Positions 1 through 7,779 of a stretch of DNA of 12,630 nt are shown piece by piece (position 1 is the stretch's first letter; every line of letters begins with the position of its first letter). The stretch spans positions 27,306 through 39,935 of the forward strand of contig PLDP01000172.1 of the NCBI GenBank assembly GCA_003136795.1, read 5' to 3'. The DNA is from Actinomycetota bacterium. Its GTDB lineage: Bacteria > Actinomycetota > Thermoleophilia > Gaiellales > Gaiellaceae. A model generated the notes under the pieces. The model did not search any database, was not told the DNA's origin, and was given only the letters and a program-made list of their open reading frames with translations. Position numbers and translations under genes: made by a program.

Positions 1-806
<806 letters not shown>

Positions 807-810
<4 letters not shown>

Positions 811-1793
811 GCGCAGCAGAGCTTCAGGTCGAGGGCCTGACGAAGTACTTCCGCGCGGGCGGGACGTGGTTCGACCGCAGCCGCGTCCACGCCGTCGAGG
901 ACGTGAGCTTCTCGCTGCGCCCGGGGACGATCACCGCGCTCGTCGGTGAGAGCGGCAGCGGCAAGAGCACCGTCGCGCGCTTGCTCGTGCGGCTCTACGC
1001 GCCGACGAGTGGCCGCGTGCTGTTCGGCGGCGAGGACCTAACGCAGGTGCGCGGGCGGCGGCGTACGCTCGCGTACCGGTCGCAGGTGCAGATGACCTTC
1101 CAGGACCCGTTCGGCTCGCTGAATCCCGCGAAGACGGTCCGCCACCATCTCGCGCGGCCGCTGCGAATCCACCACGTCGTACCGCACGACCAGATCGACA
1201 ACCGCGTGCATGAGCTGCTCGATCGCGTCGGACTGGTGCCGCCCGAGAAGATCGCCGCCAAGTACCCGCACGAGCTGTCCGGCGGCCAGCGGCAGCGCGT
1301 TGCGATCGCGCGCGCGCTCGCGGTCGAGCCGAGCGTCGTCGTCGCCGACGAGCCGATCTCGATGCTCGACGTCTCGATCCGCATCGGGATCCTCAACCTG
1401 ATGGTCGACCTGAAGGAACAGCACGACCTCGCGTTCCTGTATGTCACGCACGACCTCGCGAGCGCGCGCTATGTCGCCGACACCGTGCTCGTCATGTACG
1501 CCGGCCAGATCGTCGAGCAGGGACCGGCCGAGCAGGTGCTGTCGGAGCCGCTGCATCCCTACACGGAGCTGCTACTCGCCTCTGTGCCCGATCCCGCCGC
1601 CGGCGAGCGCGACAAGATCGAGGTGCACAAGGGCCTCGCGGCGGCCGCGGTCGACCCACGCGACGGCTGCCGGTTCGTGAACCGCTGCCCGATCGCGATC
1701 GACGTCTGCTCCAAGATCACCCCGCCCCTCGTCGAGGCGCGCCGCGACCACAGCGCACGCTGCCACGTGACCGCCCCATCCCCCCTGGTCTGA
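807..1793 (+). CDS. Dipeptide/oligopeptide-type ABC transporter ATP-binding protein (OppF/DppF family)
   Basis: Second ATPase subunit of the same importer, 328 residues, the usual size. An in-frame ATG at 783 exists, but ATG 807 is preferred: it overlaps the upstream stop as ATGA and has GGAG at 795-798, eight bases upstream. Seen: Walker [10 protein letters not shown] at residues 47-55, Q-loop [11 protein letters not shown], signature LSGGQRQR from residue 157, Walker B ending in D181-E182, switch His215 in VTHD, and the C-terminal cysteine-containing extension (GCRFVNRCP...C...C). The D-loop reads [12 protein letters not shown] rather than the usual DEPVSALDVS. From memory, the SMLD form is common in peptide-type importers that carry oligosaccharides in archaea and actinobacteria; this is suggestive only. 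The stop lies 10 bases before the GH1 start. The permease and binding-protein genes are presumably upstream of the window. Confidence 0.94.
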
Positions 1794-1803
1794 GAGGAAT
1801 CGC

Positions 1804-3168
1804 ATGCCTGACAAAGTCATCAACCATTTCCCGCACGACTTCGTCTGGGGCGCGGCGACCGCCTCGTACCAGATCGAAGGCGCTGCCAACGAGGACGGTC
1901 GCGGCGAGAGTGTCTGGGATCGCTTCTGCGCGACACCCGGCAAGGTGCGGAACGGTGACACGGGCGCCATCGCGTGCGACTTCTACCACCGCTACGGCGA
2001 CGACATCGCACTGATGCGCGAGCTCGGTCTCGATGCGTTCCGCTTCTCGATCGCGTGGCCGCGCGTGCTGCCCGACGGCAGGGGCCGCGTCAACGAAGCC
2101 GGCCTCGACTTCTACGACAGGCTCGTCGACGAACTGCTCGGCAACGGCATCACGCCCTACGTGACGCTCTTCCACTGGGACACGCCGCAGGTGCTCGAGG
2201 ACGAGGGCGGCTGGCCGTCGCGCGACATTGTCGATCCGTTCGCGGAGTACGTCGAAGCCGTCTCGGCCCGGCTGGGCGATCGCGTCACGCACTGGATCAC
2301 GCACAACGAACCGTGGGTCGTCTCCTGGGTCGGTCACGGCTGGGGGCATCACGCGCCGGGCCGCGAGTCGGACGCAGACGCGCTCGCGACTGCGCACCAC
2401 CTGTTGCTGTCGCACGGGCGCGCAGTCGAGATCCTGCGCCGCAACTCGCCGGGGGCGCAGGTCGGGATCACGCTGAACCTCGACAATCCGTACGCCGCGA
2501 GCGAGTCGCCCGAAGACGTCGCCGCCACGCGCTGGGTCGACGGGCTGCACAATCGCTGGTTCCTCGATCCGCTCTTCCGCGGCTCCTATCCCGACGACAT
2601 GCTCGAAGCCTGGGCGGAGATCATGCCCGAGGTGCGCGACGGCGATCTCGAGCTGATCTCGACCCCCATCGACTTCCTCGGCGTGAACAACTACACCTCG
2701 CCGCTTGTGGCGGCCGACGACAACGGCGGCCGCTCACGGATCGTGCGCCGCGCCGACGTCGACCGCACCGACATGGGCTGGGAGGTCGTGCCGGACGGCC
2801 TGCAGGACCTGCTTGTGCGGCTGCATCGCGACTATGCCCCGCCGGCGATCTACGTGACCGAGAACGGCGCCGCATACCCCGATGTCCGCGGACACGACGG
2901 CAGCATCGGCGACCTGGAGCGGCAGTCGTATCTCGAGGGCTATCTGGCAGGCGCGTCGCGCGCGGTCGCCCAGGGCGTTCCGCTCCGCGGCTACTTCGCC
3001 TGGTCGCTGCTCGACAACTTCGAGTGGGCGTGGGGGTACTGGAAGCGCTTCGGCCTCATCTACATCGACTACGCGACGCTCGACCGGGTGCCGAAGGGCA
3101 GCTTCTACTGGTACCGCGACTTCATCGCGAAGCAACGGCTGCGGGCGGGGTCCGAAGAAGCAGCCTGA
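1804..3168 (+). CDS. Beta-glucosidase, glycoside hydrolase family 1
   Basis: A retaining GH1 enzyme that hydrolyses beta-linked glucosides such as cellobiose, 454 residues, full length for the family. Near the N-terminus FVWGAATASYQIEGA carries the sugar-binding Gln. TLFHWDTPQ follows, then THNEPW with the acid/base Glu169, and YVTENGAAYPD with the nucleophile Glu353. The C-terminal WSLLDNFEWAWGYWKRFGL holds the Glu and Trp residues of the substrate subsite. No signal peptide is visible, so it should act on imported sugars in the cytoplasm. The ATG is preceded by GAGAGGA (1792-1798), five bases away and overlapping the upstream stop, so it probably shares a transcript with the two ABC ATPases. 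Exact substrate (glucoside, galactoside or fucoside) cannot be decided from sequence. Confidence 0.96.
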   Translation: MPDKVINHFPHDFVWGAATASYQIEGAANEDGRGESVWDRFCATPGKVRNGDTGAIACDFYHRYGDDIALMRELGLDAFRFSIAWPRVLPDGRGRVNEAGLDFYDRLVDELLGNGITPYVTLFHWDTPQVLEDEGGWPSRDIVDPFAEYVEAVSARLGDRVTHWITHNEPWVVSWVGHGWGHHAPGRESDADALATAHHLLLSHGRAVEILRRNSPGAQVGITLNLDNPYAASESPEDVAATRWVDGLHNRWFLDPLFRGSYPDDMLEAWAEIMPEVRDGDLELISTPIDFLGVNNYTSPLVAADDNGGRSRIVRRADVDRTDMGWEVVPDGLQDLLVRLHRDYAPPAIYVTENGAAYPDVRGHDGSIGDLERQSYLEGYLAGASRAVAQGVPLRGYFAWSLLDNFEWAWGYWKRFGLIYIDYATLDRVPKGSFYWYRDFIAKQRLRAGSEEAA

Positions 3169-3180
3169 CCGGCCGTCAAC

Positions 3181-3197
3181 GCTCGTCGCGCACGAGC
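3181..3197 (+). terminator. Candidate stem-loop after the beta-glucosidase gene
   Basis: GCTCGT (3181-3186) pairs perfectly with ACGAGC (3192-3197) around a 5-base loop, 12 bases after the GH1 stop. There is no following T-tract, so it is a weak terminator candidate, plausible only because U-poor terminators occur in high-GC actinobacteria. Confidence 0.25.
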
Positions 3198-3228
3198 TCG
3201 AGAGAAGGCGCTCCCTTCGTCGTTCCTC

Positions 3229-3234
3229 CACAAT
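3229..3234 (+). promoter_or_regulatory. Candidate -10 box for leaderless hypF
   Basis: CACAAT lies seven bases before a GTG at 3242 that is in frame with hypF. The spacing matches the -10-to-start distance at 5389/5403 and 7890/7902. No Shine-Dalgarno sequence precedes either possible hypF start. A -35 box is not apparent, so this is tentative. Confidence 0.3.
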
Positions 3235-5368
3235 GGGCTCCGTGGAGCGTCGCCGTTTCCGCGTCGGAGGAGTCGTGCAAGGCGTCGGCTTCCGGCCGTT
3301 CGTCTTCGGGCTCGCGCAGCGCCACGGCCTCGGCGGGTTCGTGCTCAACGACGGCACCGGCGTGGTGATCGAGGTCGAAGGCGCCGTGTCGGACCTCGAG
3401 GCGTTTGCCGCGGCGCTCCGCGACGAGGCGCCCTCACTCGCCCGGGTCGACGCGATCGAGGTCGAGCCGCTGACGCCGTCCGGCGAGCGCGCGTTCACAA
3501 TCGCCGCGAGCACGGCGGCCGGACGAACGGCGCTGATCCCGCCCGACACGGCGACCTGCGGCGACTGCCTGCGCGAGCTCTTCGACCCGGGCGACCGCCG
3601 CCACCGCTACCCGTTCATCAACTGCACCCAGTGCGGCCCGCGCTTCACGATCGTCCGCTCGGTCCCGTACGACCGGCCGAACACGACGATGGCCGGCTTT
3701 CCGCTGTGCGACGAGTGCCGCAGCGAGTATGAGAATCCCGCCGACCGGCGGTTCCACGCCGAGCCGGTGTGCTGCCCGGTGTGCGGGCCCTCGCTCAGCC
3801 TGCCGCTCGAGCAGGCGGTCGCACTGCTGCGCGGGGGCGGGATCGTCGCGGTCAAGGGGCTCGGGGGCTGGCACCTCGCGTGCTCTGCAGCAAACGAGGA
3901 CGCCGTCGCGCGCCTGCGCGCACGCAAGCACCGCGAGGACAAGCCGTTCGCGCTGATGACGAACGAGCCGGAGCTGCTCGCGCACATCGATGCGGGAGAG
4001 CGGGAGCTGCTCGAGTCGCGGCGCCGCCCGATCGTGCTCGTGCCCCGGCGGACGGGCGCGCCGGTCGCCGCGGCGGTCGCGCCGGGCAATCCCTGGCTCG
4101 GCGTGCTGCTCCCCTACACGCCGTTGCACCATCTGCTGCTCGCCGACTTCGGCGGCGCGCTCGTCATGACGAGCGGCAACCGCTCGGACGAGCCGATCGC
4201 CTACGACGACGAAGAAGCGCGCGAGCGGCTGGGCGGGATCGCAGACGCGTTCCTCGGCCACGACCGGCCGATTCACCGCCGTTGCGAGGACTCGATCCTG
4301 CGCGCGTCCTTCCCGATTCGCCGCTCCCGCGGCTTCGCGCCCGAAGCGCTTCCCCTGCCGGTTGCGGCAGCGCAGCCGGTCCTGGCCGTCGGCGCGGAGC
4401 TCAAGAGCACCTTCTGCCTCGCGCGGCGGCGCGAGGCGTTTCTCTCGCCGTACCTCGGCGACCTCGACACCGAGCTCGCCTACAGCGCGTTCCGCACCGA
4501 CATCGAGCTCTACCTCTCGATGCTCGGCGTCGTCGCGGCGACGATCGCGCACGACCTGCACCCCGAGTACCTATCGACGAAATGGGCGCTCGAACAGGAC
4601 GCCGCGCTCGTCGGCGTTCAGCACCACCACGCGCACGCGGCGGCGTGCCTCGCCGAGCATGGCGAGACGGGCCCTGCGCTCGCGCTCGTCTTCGACGGGA
4701 CCGGCTTCGGGACCGACGGCACGCTCTGGGGCGGCGAGCTGCTCCGGTGCGACCTGTCCGAGTTTGAGCGCTTGGCGCACCTGAGACCGGTGCCGCTGCC
4801 CGGCGGCGAGGCGGCGATCCGCGAGCCGTGGCGCATGGCCGCCTCGTACCTCGAGCTGGCCGGGCGGCCCGTTCCCTTCGAACGCTGGACGCTCGTGCGC
4901 GAGAGCCTGCACGTGAACGCCCCGCTCTCCTCCGGCATGGGCCGCCTGTTCGATGCCGCGGCGGCGCTGCTCGGCCTGCGCGAGACCGTCACCTTCGAGG
5001 GACAGGCGGCCGTCGAGCTCGAGCTGCTCGCGGCGCAGACCGCGGCCGAGCCGTATGCGTGGCGCTTCGGCGACGGCGCGGAGCTGATCGCCGCCGTGCA
5101 CGACGACCTGGCGGCAGGCCGGCCACGCCCGGCGATCGCCGCGGCGTTTCACGAGACGATCGCCACCTCGGCGGCGGCCGCCTGCGCGGAGGCCGGCGGG
5201 CCGGACACGGTCGTGCTCTCGGGCGGCACCTTCCAGAACCTGCGCCTCGCGGCGTCGACCCGGCGCAACCTCGAAGCGCTCGGCTTCCGCGTCCTCACCC
5301 ACCGCCTCGTGCCGCCGAACGACGGCGGCATCAGCTACGGCCAGGCCGCGATCGCGGCCGCCGGCTGA
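3233..5368 (+). CDS. hypF: Carbamoyltransferase HypF (NiFe-hydrogenase maturation)
   Basis: HypF uses carbamoyl phosphate and ATP to carbamoylate the C-terminal cysteine of HypE, the source of the cyanide ligands of NiFe hydrogenase. All domains are present in about 711 residues, slightly short of the usual 750. The acylphosphatase domain comes first (VVQGVGFRPFV with Arg21, and Asn39). Two zinc-finger units follow (Cys109/112 with 131/134; Cys159/162 with 181/184). Next is a YrdC-like domain (KGLGGWHLAC, KHREDKPFALM, TSGNRSDEPI), then the Kae1-like C-terminal domain with HHHAHAAACLAEHG, FDGTGFGTDGTLWGGE and LSGGTFQN. The frame is open upstream to 2882, but that stretch runs antiparallel in codon sense through the GH1 gene and is not HypF-like. 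ATG 3233 is used here; GTG 3242 is an equally good start and fits a leaderless transcript. No hypA-E or hydrogenase gene is in the window. Confidence 0.95.
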   Translation: MGSVERRRFRVGGVVQGVGFRPFVFGLAQRHGLGGFVLNDGTGVVIEVEGAVSDLEAFAAALRDEAPSLARVDAIEVEPLTPSGERAFTIAASTAAGRTALIPPDTATCGDCLRELFDPGDRRHRYPFINCTQCGPRFTIVRSVPYDRPNTTMAGFPLCDECRSEYENPADRRFHAEPVCCPVCGPSLSLPLEQAVALLRGGGIVAVKGLGGWHLACSAANEDAVARLRARKHREDKPFALMTNEPELLAHIDAGERELLESRRRPIVLVPRRTGAPVAAAVAPGNPWLGVLLPYTPLHHLLLADFGGALVMTSGNRSDEPIAYDDEEARERLGGIADAFLGHDRPIHRRCEDSILRASFPIRRSRGFAPEALPLPVAAAQPVLAVGAELKSTFCLARRREAFLSPYLGDLDTELAYSAFRTDIELYLSMLGVVAATIAHDLHPEYLSTKWALEQDAALVGVQHHHAHAAACLAEHGETGPALALVFDGTGFGTDGTLWGGELLRCDLSEFERLAHLRPVPLPGGEAAIREPWRMAASYLELAGRPVPFERWTLVRESLHVNAPLSSGMGRLFDAAAALLGLRETVTFEGQAAVELELLAAQTAAEPYAWRFGDGAELIAAVHDDLAAGRPRPAIAAAFHETIATSAAAACAEAGGPDTVVLSGGTFQNLRLAASTRRNLEALGFRVLTHRLVPPNDGGISYGQAAIAAAG

Positions 5369-5394
5369 CGGCGACGAGGGAGCAGGTCTAGAAT
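5365..5394 (+). promoter_or_regulatory. Promoter for the AIM24-family operon (CTGACG-N18-TAGAAT)
   Basis: A -35-like CTGACG (5365-5370, overlapping the hypF stop) and a -10 TAGAAT (5389-5394, five of six matches to consensus) are 18 bases apart. The ATG at 5403 begins eight bases after the -10 box, so the transcript would be leaderless or nearly so. The only purine-rich stretch (GAGGGAG, from about 5376) is some 20 bases from the ATG, too far to act as a normal ribosome binding site. Confidence 0.55.
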
Positions 5395-5402
5395 TCGAGT
5401 CG

Positions 5403-6107
5403 ATGGAAGCTTCGATTCGCGAGGGCCAGGCGCCGGCCGTTGTCGTCTCGTTGGAGGCGGGCGAGCGGTTGACGTCGGAGGCCGGGGCGATGATGTTCAT
5501 CTCCGGCGACATCTCGATGGACGTCGAGATGCCCGGCGGGCTGATGGGCGGCCTGAAGCGCAAGTTGCTCGCCGGCGAGAGCCTCTTCCTGACCCACTAC
5601 CTCGCAAACGGGGCGGGCGCGGTCGGGATCACCGGGCCGTTCCCCGGCTCGATCAGGCAGCACGAGCTCGACGGGGAGATCATCTGCGAGAAGCACGCGT
5701 ACCTCGCCCACGTCGGCGAGGTGGAGATCGGGAGTGCGTTCGCCCAACGGCTCGGCATGGGCATCCGCGGCGGCGGCGAAGGCTTCTTCCTGCAGCGCCT
5801 GACGGGCAAGGGCACGGTCTGGCTCCACGCTGGCGGCGACTTCCTCGACTTCGACCTGGCGCCCGGCCAGCGGCTGATCATCGACACGGGCTGCATGGTG
5901 ATGATCGAGCCGACCGTCAAGTACGAGGTGAAGATGCAGGGCGGGGTCGCCAAGAGCCTCTTCGGCGGGGAGGGTCTCTTTCTCGTCCACATGACCGGGC
6001 CGGGGCACGTGACGCTTCCGTTCTCGCGCACCGCACGACGTGTTCTGGCGGCCGCCGGAAGCGGCCGCGACGAGACCGGGGGAATCCTCGGCGGAATCCT
6101 CGAATAG
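5403..6107 (+). CDS. AIM24/TIGR00266 family beta-barrel protein
   Basis: A 234-residue protein of the AIM24 (DUF124, TIGR00266) family, normal in length. The mitochondrial member is linked to inner-membrane organisation; bacterial members have no firmly established function. Recognisable features are the N-terminal glycine-rich core with EAGAMMFISGDISMDVEMPGG, the SLFLTHYLANG strand, the internal repeat FFLQRLTGKGTVWLHAGGD, and the C-terminal GGEGLFLVHMTGPGHV strand that echoes the earlier SLFLTHY strand, consistent with a repeated beta-sheet architecture. No signal peptide or membrane segment is seen. The start is ATG 5403, read from a probable leaderless promoter. Only 11 bases separate its TAG from the following small gene, so the two are likely one operon. 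Confidence 0.88.
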   Translation: MEASIREGQAPAVVVSLEAGERLTSEAGAMMFISGDISMDVEMPGGLMGGLKRKLLAGESLFLTHYLANGAGAVGITGPFPGSIRQHELDGEIICEKHAYLAHVGEVEIGSAFAQRLGMGIRGGGEGFFLQRLTGKGTVWLHAGGDFLDFDLAPGQRLIIDTGCMVMIEPTVKYEVKMQGGVAKSLFGGEGLFLVHMTGPGHVTLPFSRTARRVLAAAGSGRDETGGILGGILE

Positions 6108-6118
6108 GAGAGTGTGCA

Positions 6119-6409
6119 ATGGGCTTTCTCGACAAGGCAAAGGCCGCAGCGGAACAGGCTGCCGCGAAGGCGAAGGAGGGCGTCGAAGACGTCCAGGCCA
6201 AGCGGGAGCTCAGCCAGGCCTACAACGAACTCGGCAAGAGCACGTACGAGCTGATCGAGAGCGGCGAGATCACCAACCCGCGCCTCGACGCGACCGCCGC
6301 CAAGATCCGGACGCTGCTCGCGGGGATGGACGGCGACGGCGCCGCATCCGATGCAGGCGCGAACGCCGAGCCGTACGACTCGAGCCAGCCGCCGGCGATG
6401 CCGACCTAA
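6119..6409 (+). CDS. Small helical hypothetical protein, 96 residues
   Basis: I cannot assign a function. The N-terminal third is Ala/Lys/Glu-rich (MGFLDKAKAAAEQAAAKAKEG) and should form an amphipathic, possibly coiled-coil helix. The middle (residues about 30-70: QAYNELGKSTYELIESGEI, then AAKIRTLLAGMDG) is probably also helical. The last 25 residues are low-complexity and acidic/Pro-rich. No cysteines, signal peptide or membrane segment are present. Similar short proteins beginning MGxxDKAK are widespread in actinobacteria, usually annotated as hypothetical (from memory). ATG 6119 is preceded by AGGAGAG (6106-6112) at good spacing, and the gene follows the AIM24-family gene directly, so a shared role is plausible. 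Its stop is only two bases from the stop of the convergent kinase-family gene. Confidence 0.8.
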   Translation: MGFLDKAKAAAEQAAAKAKEGVEDVQAKRELSQAYNELGKSTYELIESGEITNPRLDATAAKIRTLLAGMDGDGAASDAGANAEPYDSSQPPAMPT

Positions 6410-6411
6410 CC

Positions 6412-7086
6412 TCAGGCAACAACGGACGTCAGGCCGACGTCCACGCGAATGCCCTCGCGCGCCGCGACGAGCGCGGCCTGCAGCTTCGGCACGATCCCGC
6501 CCGTCAGCTCCCGGCCGAGCGAGGCGATGTCGTGCGCGCTCAGGGTCGGCACGACCTTCCCCTCGACGATCACGCCCGGGACGTCCGAGACGAACACGAG
6601 CCGGTCCGCGAGGAGCGCGACGGCGAGCACGGCCGCAGCGTCGTCGGCGTTCACGTTCAGCGGGCCTCGCGCCAGCGGCGCGATCACCGGCAGCGCGTCG
6701 TTCGCGAGCAGCCCCCAAAGCGCCGGCGGGACGACCGGGAGCAGCATCCCGACGTTGCCGTAACCCGGGAGTGGCTCTGCTTCGAGCCCGAGGTCGTCGC
6801 CCATCAGGCCGACGGCGCGCCCGCCGATCTGCCGGCAGAGCTCCTGGTTCTCACGCTTGAACGCCTCGCGCACGATCGGCATCGCCTCGTCGCTCGTCAC
6901 CCGGCGCCCGCCGATGAAGCTCGACACGAGGCCGGCCTCCTCGAGCGCATGCGAGATCCGCGCGCCTGCGCCGTGCACCACACAGGCCGCACTTCCCGGC
7001 TCGACATAGCGCGTGATCGCGAACCGCTCCTTCGCGAGCAGTGCGCCTCCACATTTGACCACGGTCAGAGCCACGGTCAGAAGCAC
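6412..7086 (-). CDS. Acetylglutamate kinase-family protein (amino acid kinase fold), short
   Basis: This is an amino-acid-kinase-fold protein closest to ArgB, which phosphorylates N-acetylglutamate in arginine synthesis. Seen: the nucleotide-binding lysine motif VVKCGG near residue 10, VVHGAGARIS where ArgB usually has VVHGGGPQI, GGRRVTSDE (ArgB GLRVTDE), the substrate/ATP-site strand LNVNADDAAAVLA followed by LVFVSDVPGV, and TGGIVPKLQAAL. At 224 residues it is much shorter than typical ArgB (about 290), mainly at the C-terminus, which stops after VDVGLTSVVA where ArgB continues with its IDGRxPHALLxEL segment. The start is uncertain: GTG 7086 (used here) or GTG 7074; neither has a Shine-Dalgarno sequence. 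It lies 16 bases after the truncated receiver gene and may be on its transcript. No other arginine genes are nearby, so a paralogue or related kinase is possible. Confidence 0.75.
   Translation of the reverse strand: MLLTVALTVVKCGGALLAKERFAITRYVEPGSAACVVHGAGARISHALEEAGLVSSFIGGRRVTSDEAMPIVREAFKRENQELCRQIGGRAVGLMGDDLGLEAEPLPGYGNVGMLLPVVPPALWGLLANDALPVIAPLARGPLNVNADDAAAVLAVALLADRLVFVSDVPGVIVEGKVVPTLSAHDIASLGRELTGGIVPKLQAALVAAREGIRVDVGLTSVVA
6424..6442 (+). terminator. Candidate hairpin after the 96-residue gene
   Basis: GGACGTC (6424-6430) and GACGTCC (6436-6442) form a perfect 7-base-pair stem with a 5-base loop, starting 15 bases after the plus-strand stop. It lies inside the 3' end of the convergent minus-strand gene. 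There is no T-tract, so termination is only a possibility. Confidence 0.3.
7059..7080. repeat. 10-base direct repeat at the start of the kinase-family gene
   Basis: CCACGGTCAG occurs at 7059-7068 and again at 7071-7080, a 12-base period. On the minus strand it encodes LTV-A-LTV in the first codons of the kinase-family gene. The first copy also completes an inverted repeat, TGACC-AC-GGTCA at 7056-7067, which could be an operator or a chance feature. Confidence 0.5.
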
Positions 7087-7102
7087 TTTACATTATGAAG
7101 TA

Positions 7103-7441
7103 TTACTCGGGCAACACGTCGACGGCAATCGTGCCGTCAGGCTTTCGCTGGACGCGCAGCGGCCAGACGTGACCGCTGCTCGATTTCACCTCGACCTCGA
7201 TCGGCTCCTCGCGCTTTCCCACCTCGACGCGCCGCGCCGCTTCGACACCGTCGAGATTCGGCATCTTCAGGTCGAAGACCGCCAGGTCGGGCTGGGTCTC
7301 ACGCGCCAGCTCGACCGCCTCGAGGCCGTCGCGCGCCTCGCCGCACACGATCATGCCGTGCTCTTCGAGCATTTGCCGCAGGTCGAGCCGGATCAGCGTC
7401 TCGTCTTCGGCAATCAGAACTCGCAAACCCTCGAACGTCAT
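7103..7441 (-). CDS. Truncated response-regulator receiver domain with an unrelated C-terminal tail
   Basis: Residues 1-70 are a clear CheY-like receiver: the acidic pair E12-D13 in VLIAEDETLIRLDLR, the phospho-acceptor Asp57 in LAVFDLKMPNLDG, and a helix ending at EAAR. This half closely resembles ANTAR-type antiterminator regulators of actinobacteria. After residue 70 the family sequence stops: the Thr/Ser switch, the conserved Lys of strand 5, the rest of the receiver and any ANTAR output domain are absent. About 42 residues follow that I do not recognise, containing GKREEPIEVEV and a stretch with HVWPLRVQRKPDG. This tail keeps high third-position GC, so it looks translated. The start is firm: ATG with AAAGGAGG about nine bases upstream. 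Only 112 residues in all. It could be a pseudogene remnant, or a working fusion that lacks the normal phosphotransfer switch. Confidence 0.75.
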   Translation of the reverse strand: MTFEGLRVLIAEDETLIRLDLRQMLEEHGMIVCGEARDGLEAVELARETQPDLAVFDLKMPNLDGVEAARRVEVGKREEPIEVEVKSSSGHVWPLRVQRKPDGTIAVDVLPE

Positions 7442-7450
7442 GGCAGTGAG

Positions 7451-7458
7451 CCTCCTTT
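7451..7458 (-). promoter_or_regulatory. Strong ribosome binding site for the truncated receiver gene
   Basis: The minus strand reads AAAGGAGG here, nine bases before the ATG at 7441. It is the best Shine-Dalgarno match in the window and fixes the start. It sits within the 35-base divergent spacer shared with the MoaD-like gene. Confidence 0.8.
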
Positions 7459-7466
7459 GCTATACC
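7458..7466 (+). promoter_or_regulatory. Extended -10 element for the MoaD-like gene
   Basis: TGC-TATACC is an extended -10 (TGn plus a TATA-type hexamer) ending ten bases before ATG 7477, so the 5' leader would be zero to four bases. No convincing -35 is seen, as is common with extended -10 promoters. The central TATA also reads as TATAGC on the minus strand and could serve the divergent gene. Confidence 0.45.
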
Positions 7467-7476
7467 TTTTGAAGCA

Positions 7477-7779
7477 ATGGCGGAGATCCGCATCCCTCCC
7501 GTGCTACGCCCGGACGCCGGCGGCCAACGGCTCGTCGACGTCGAGGCCGACACCGTGCGCGAGGCGCTCGACACGCTCGTGGCTCGCTTCCCTGCGCTGA
7601 AAGCGCGAGTCTTCGAAGGCGACGGCGTGCCGAGCTTCCTCAACGTCTTCGTCGACGGCAGCGACGTTCGCCTCTTGAGCGGTCTGGAGACCAGTGTGTC
7701 GGCAGCCTCGAAGATCCTCCTCCTTCCCGCGGTGGCCGGCGGTTCGCCCACGAAAAAAGAGACCCCAGGCACACGCTGA
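7477..7779 (+). CDS. MoaD/ThiS-family sulfur-carrier-like protein
   Basis: A small beta-grasp (ubiquitin-like) protein of 100 residues. Family hallmarks are VDVEADTVREALDTLVARFP (residues about 20-39), FLNVFVDGSDVRLLSGLET (54-72) and the C-terminal LLPAVAGG with Gly88-Gly89. In MoaD, ThiS and CysO the protein ends at Gly-Gly, which is adenylated and thiocarboxylated to deliver sulfur. Here 11 more residues follow (SPTKKETPGTR), so it needs processing or does not act as a carrier in this form. ATG 7477 starts at or next to the predicted transcript start. The next gene downstream is a PLP enzyme. CysO of mycobacteria is likewise next to a PLP enzyme (CysM), so a cysteine or sulfur role is possible. 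The specific pathway (molybdopterin, cysteine or other) is undecided. Confidence 0.85.
   Translation: MAEIRIPPVLRPDAGGQRLVDVEADTVREALDTLVARFPALKARVFEGDGVPSFLNVFVDGSDVRLLSGLETSVSAASKILLLPAVAGGSPTKKETPGTR

Noticed and set aside
2882..3232. Long N-terminal extension of the hypF reading frame
   Set aside because: It overlaps the well-supported GH1 gene in another frame, is Arg/Ser-rich shadow sequence and has no HypF similarity; the conserved acylphosphatase domain begins just after 3233.
1974..3368. 464-codon plus-strand ORF across the beta-glucosidase
   Set aside because: Arg/Ala-rich shadow frame of the GH1 gene, typical of high-GC coding DNA; no recognisable motif.
3434..4561. 375-codon minus-strand ORF opposite hypF
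   Set aside because: Low-complexity Arg/Val/Glu shadow frame; hypF motifs cover the whole stretch on the other strand.
4571..5563. 330-codon minus-strand ORF spanning the hypF end and the AIM24-family start
   Set aside because: It crosses a well-defined promoter and two real genes, with shadow composition and no domain.
5597..6718. 373-codon minus-strand ORF opposite the AIM24-family gene
   Set aside because: Arg-rich shadow; overlaps three better supported genes in different frames.
6040..7098. 352-codon plus-strand ORF
   Set aside because: Antisense shadow of the kinase-family gene, fused out of frame to the 96-residue gene; no motif.
7103..7230. Frameshift restoring the missing half of the receiver
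   Set aside because: Only about 125 bases remain before the stop, too few for the missing receiver half plus an output domain, and no other frame shows receiver motifs there.
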